DNA of 10,000 nt from Glandiceps talaboti. Its lineage: Eukaryota > Hemichordata > Enteropneusta > Spengelidae. This document shows, piece after piece, positions 7,538 through 10,000 of this stretch. Both the position numbers and the translations under genes were made by a program. The notes beneath the pieces were generated by a model. It was not told where the DNA came from. It was given only the letters and a program-made list of their open reading frames with translations, and did no database searches. The stretch spans positions 7,520,579 to 7,530,578 of the forward strand of contig NC_135568.1 of NCBI RefSeq assembly GCF_964340395.1, written 5' to 3'. Each line of letters starts with the position of its first letter. Position 1 is the first letter of the stretch.

Positions 7538-7610
7538 CATTCATTCATTCATTCATTCATTCATTCATTCATTCATTCATTCATTCATTCATTCATTCAT
7601 TCATTCATTT
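7538..7610 (+). repeat. Perfect (CATT)18 microsatellite
   Basis: About 73 bases of uninterrupted CATT. The Ser-Phe-Ile-His open frame across it is a repeat artefact. Confidence 0.97.
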
Positions 7611-7722
7611 GGTTTGGAACTGCGTAAAGTCTGTTTTAACCCAGTCGAATTGACTGAGACGCAGAATTTCATAGCGTATGCGATAGCTAAAGCTACTTGT
7701 CTAAGGGACCGGTCAGCTTCTT
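7611..7722. other. Short region with weak coding look
   Basis: After the CATT array one plus frame stays open to 7775. On the minus strand an acceptor-like CCTTAG is followed by about 31 open codons up to the array. Neither has matching splice or start partners, so no gene is called. Confidence 0.2.
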
Positions 7723-7724
7723 CG

Positions 7725-7758
7725 GCGGCGGGGGAGGGGTGGGTTGATAGAGAAGGGG
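7725..7758 (+). other. G-quadruplex candidate
   Basis: GGCGGCGGGGGAGGGGTGGG followed about 11 bases later by GGGG supplies at least four G-runs of three or more with short loops. This is typical of a potential G4 on the plus strand. Confidence 0.5.
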
Positions 7759-7819
7759 TTCACCCAGTTATTTGAAATTGGCTGGCAGTGGAGGAGTTTC
7801 CTGTTTTGAAAATTTTGGA

Positions 7820-7831
7820 GGGGGGGGGGGG
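7820..7831 (+). repeat. Homopolymer of 12 G
   Basis: An uninterrupted G run, prone to length error and G4 formation. Confidence 0.9.
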
Positions 7832-8568
7832 CTGTGTTTCTGATTTTGAGGAGGTCACTCATGCAGTCAACCAACAGTATGTTGCACAACCTTTTACTGT
7901 CGTAGTATTAAACTTTTCTTAACCTACGTGTAAATATTGATTGCTAATTTTAGGTGACACTGATTTTTAAAGGTGTGAAATTATTGTCAAGGTAGTCTAA
8001 GTTTCAGTTGCAGCCAACTTTAAGTTAATGGCGATGGTGGCAGGACAGTCCCTTTTTCCTTTCCATGGTACCTGGGAACAGTCGTTGTTTACATGTTATG
8101 GTTACAGCCTGACGGGTTACACCTTACCCACCAAAAGTTGTTGCATTAATTTAGTAATAACTGTCAACTCCATAGTTCATAGGTGAGTTGATTTATTTAC
8201 AGGTCAATCGCTAATGGCTTAGTTTATGACTCAGCGGCCATACCTAGGACCAAGTTTTACACGTATCCACATTGAAGTCACCGTGAACTATTTCACTGAC
8301 AAATTTAAACCGTTAAACTTTACAAAATTGTAAAGTATTTTGTATGTACCTTTCAGTATTATACAGTAACATGGACTTTACAAGTTGAGTTAATTTGCAT
8401 AATGACATGGTATATTTGTACTATGTATGATACCATACAACGCTAAATGGTCCTTGCATGGAACAAACTTCATGGTCATATCATAAGCCAGTATTGTAGT
8501 AAAAGGATAAACTGCATATGGGACGATGTATGCACTGTAACAGTATCATGGAGTACTATGACTGGAAT
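7832..8568. other. Gene-free stretch
   Basis: No supported gene. It contains a perfect GTGAGT donor-like site at 8183 and, 20 bases on, an acceptor-like TTTATTTACAG ending about 8201. They are too close to bound an intron together. ATGACTCAGC (8226-8235) fits an AP-1/antioxidant-response-type core but stands alone. Confidence 0.4.
8317..8336. repeat. Palindrome, 9-bp arms
   Basis: ACTTTACAA and TTGTAAAGT are exact reverse complements separated by AA. This could be a protein-dimer site or a small cruciform, and is not linked to any gene. Confidence 0.6.
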
Positions 8569-8640
8569 CCATAGCTAGGAGAGACTGGTACTCCCAGCTT
8601 CGCGGTCAAAACCCAAGCCCCCAAACCCACGAAGCTATGG
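8569..8640. repeat. Hairpin with two competing stems
   Basis: CCATAGCT (8569-8576) pairs with AGCTATGG (8633-8640), and AGCTTCG (8596-8602) pairs with CGAAGCT (8630-8636). The 3' arms overlap by four bases, so only one stem can form fully at a time. The loop is C-rich (CCCAAGCCCCCAAACCC). It may be part of a small repeat element. It is not a tRNA. Confidence 0.5.
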
Positions 8641-8999
8641 CCATTAAAATTATTAAATTACGCAATAAGTCACGCATAGGAGATGAGCTTCCTAAGATAT
8701 CAATAGGTCATGCATAATAATGGGCGTCATGGTGATGAAACAAAGGACATTAAACTTTTACTTGAATGACATCTCAAAACATACGATATTAGTACCTATT
8801 GTCTTGACACCAATATATAGATATTGCAATAAAATATATTCATTTCTCTAACTAGCTGTTTGGCGACATGTATAAACAGAATCATGTCTGAACCCAAACA
8901 CGGTAATTACAAATTCATGACAATCAAGTTACTACCGTACATTAATTAACTAAATACTGAATTTTGTGGTATGAAATAATCATTTGAACACCGTAAGAT
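8641..8999. other. AT-rich non-coding stretch
   Basis: No open frame, repeat or motif worth calling was seen. Confidence 0.5.
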
Positions 9000-9030
9000 A
9001 AATCTCTGTTCGGCAAAGAGATTTTTTATT
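9000..9030 (+). other. Stem-loop followed by a T-run
   Basis: AAATCTCT and AGAGATTT form an 8-bp stem around a 9-base loop (GTTCGGCAA), followed by TTTTATTT. It looks like a bacterial terminator, but in this eukaryotic setting it is probably fortuitous. It lacks the histone stem-loop consensus. Confidence 0.35.
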
Positions 9031-9980
9031 TGATTATATTGAATACAAAGATATAGTATATATGAATTGTGATAGACGTTATAATTGTGATTTTATGATC
9101 TAGCTTTGAATTTTAAAATTTACGAATAAAATCAATGAACTGATTTTGTCTTCTCATTTTACTTTCCCTTCCGAGTTTTTTAATCAAAAACTGACAATAA
9201 ATCACTTCAAATTTTAGATAAATAATGACAATCGTCGGACAAGACTTTCCAGTAGTTGCCCAACAAGGTAACAACGGAATAGTCATCCATTTTCAGCCCT
9301 TTTCTATGCAGAAATCTTCCTCCTATTATCCTATCATGTGTTTTACTGTTGCCTTGGTAATGAATTTGTTGTCACGTTAGTTGGGCTATGATTTTGGAAA
9401 CCTGTCTACAATGAAAGTCCCACATTATAGTAAAATTACTCAGAATCATGAAGTAGGCCAAAGATTTGATCTTTAATTAATCACCCAGACGAAAACATTG
9501 GCAAAAGAGCGTGCAATCTCCAAAATGGTCAAAATACCCCTTAACATGAAAAGTATACCCTTTCCCAAATCTGAGACTAGTGTAATAAAAAGGACCCCTT
9601 TCCCGAACTATTGTCAATAGCAGTACACCCCTCCCCCGGACTACTGACACGTTTAGTGGTCAACCTATCCCTCTGTAAAGGAGACCAAAAGTGTCATGAA
9701 ATGATGTGATCCCAAGCTAACTACACACATACATCATAAATTATTTATTGCAATGATTACTTTCATGATTATTATTTGATGAATGGCCTGTCAGCCAATC
9801 TCAGTCTTAGACGCCACAAGTGCTTAGACTGAACAGTTACAATTTTGGGATCAAGTGACGAGGTCACAAGAGAATCCGGTGGTGAACGAACACTTAAAAA
9901 CAAGAACCTGGTTTATCTACAAACACTTAAGGGGCGGCGAGATCTCTAGTCAGTGTAACATAAAAAAAGTAATATTTTTA
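9031..9980. other. Gene-free stretch
   Basis: AT-rich to about 9240, then mixed sequence with C-runs (ACCCCTTTCCC, ACCCCTCCCCC at 9590-9640) and a 13-base palindrome CTATTG-T-CAATAG (9608-9620). No gene, RNA or complete mobile element was recognised. Confidence 0.45.
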
Positions 9981-9983
9981 GTT

Positions 9984-9999
9984 GGGGGGGGGGGGGGGG
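9984..9999 (+). repeat. Homopolymer of 16 G at window edge
   Basis: Sixteen G in a row. Runs of this length are often miscounted by sequencing, so the exact length is unreliable. Confidence 0.9.
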
Positions 10000-10000
10000 T

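Noticed and set aside
7518-7775. Plus-strand 85-codon frame
   Set aside because: Begins in the CATT array, and the non-repeat remainder is not recognised and lacks splice partners.
8183-8201. A 20-base intron between a perfect donor and an acceptor
   Set aside because: Far below the minimum length for spliceosomal introns.
8571-8625. tRNA-like A and B boxes around GGTCAAAACCC
   Set aside because: The B box does not fit GGTTCGANTCC and no cloverleaf arms form. The stems found are of a different geometry.
9000-9030. Rho-independent terminator
   Set aside because: The window is eukaryotic, and an AT-rich 8-bp stem plus T-run is expected by chance.

Overview
This window looks like non-repeat-masked nuclear DNA of a metazoan, most likely a marine invertebrate. 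The reasons are its AT-rich, gene-poor character, several long tetranucleotide microsatellites, eukaryotic splice signals, and no bacterial-style operons, Shine-Dalgarno sites, rRNA or tRNA. The species cannot be fixed from the sequence, so the marine-invertebrate guess is inference. No protein family was recognised with confidence.

Positions 1-1440 may hold a very small plus-strand gene. A CTCF-like site and a near-perfect palindrome lie upstream of an ATG in good Kozak and YY1-like context. A 17-codon first exon ends at a GT donor. Two further exon-like segments (782-847 and 1095-1139) stay in frame, reach a stop, and are followed by AATAAA signals. The putative first intron carries a CAA/CAG plus CAAA repeat.

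Positions 853-4502 contain two diverged copies of an unnamed repeat in opposite orientation, at the left and right edges of the segment. The left copy runs into a long imperfect hairpin (919-1072). Between the copies are mostly non-coding DNA, a 287-base compound microsatellite (CATA, then ACGT, then CAGA), and a probable degraded retrotransposon end near 3505-3660.

Positions 5057-5168 are a perfect AAAG array of 28 units. To its right, on the minus strand (5340-6967), is the best-supported gene candidate. Four exon-like segments with mutually compatible reading phases and small to moderate introns encode about 139 residues with several cysteines. A second downstream exon (6008-6084) fits the same splice phase and gives an alternative C-terminus. 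The protein is not recognised.

Positions 7000-10000 have no convincing gene. They hold a degenerate six-copy repeat (7080-7469) with a conserved core, a CATT array, G-rich tracts including runs of 12 and 16 G, an alternative-pairing hairpin (8569-8640), and AT-rich DNA.
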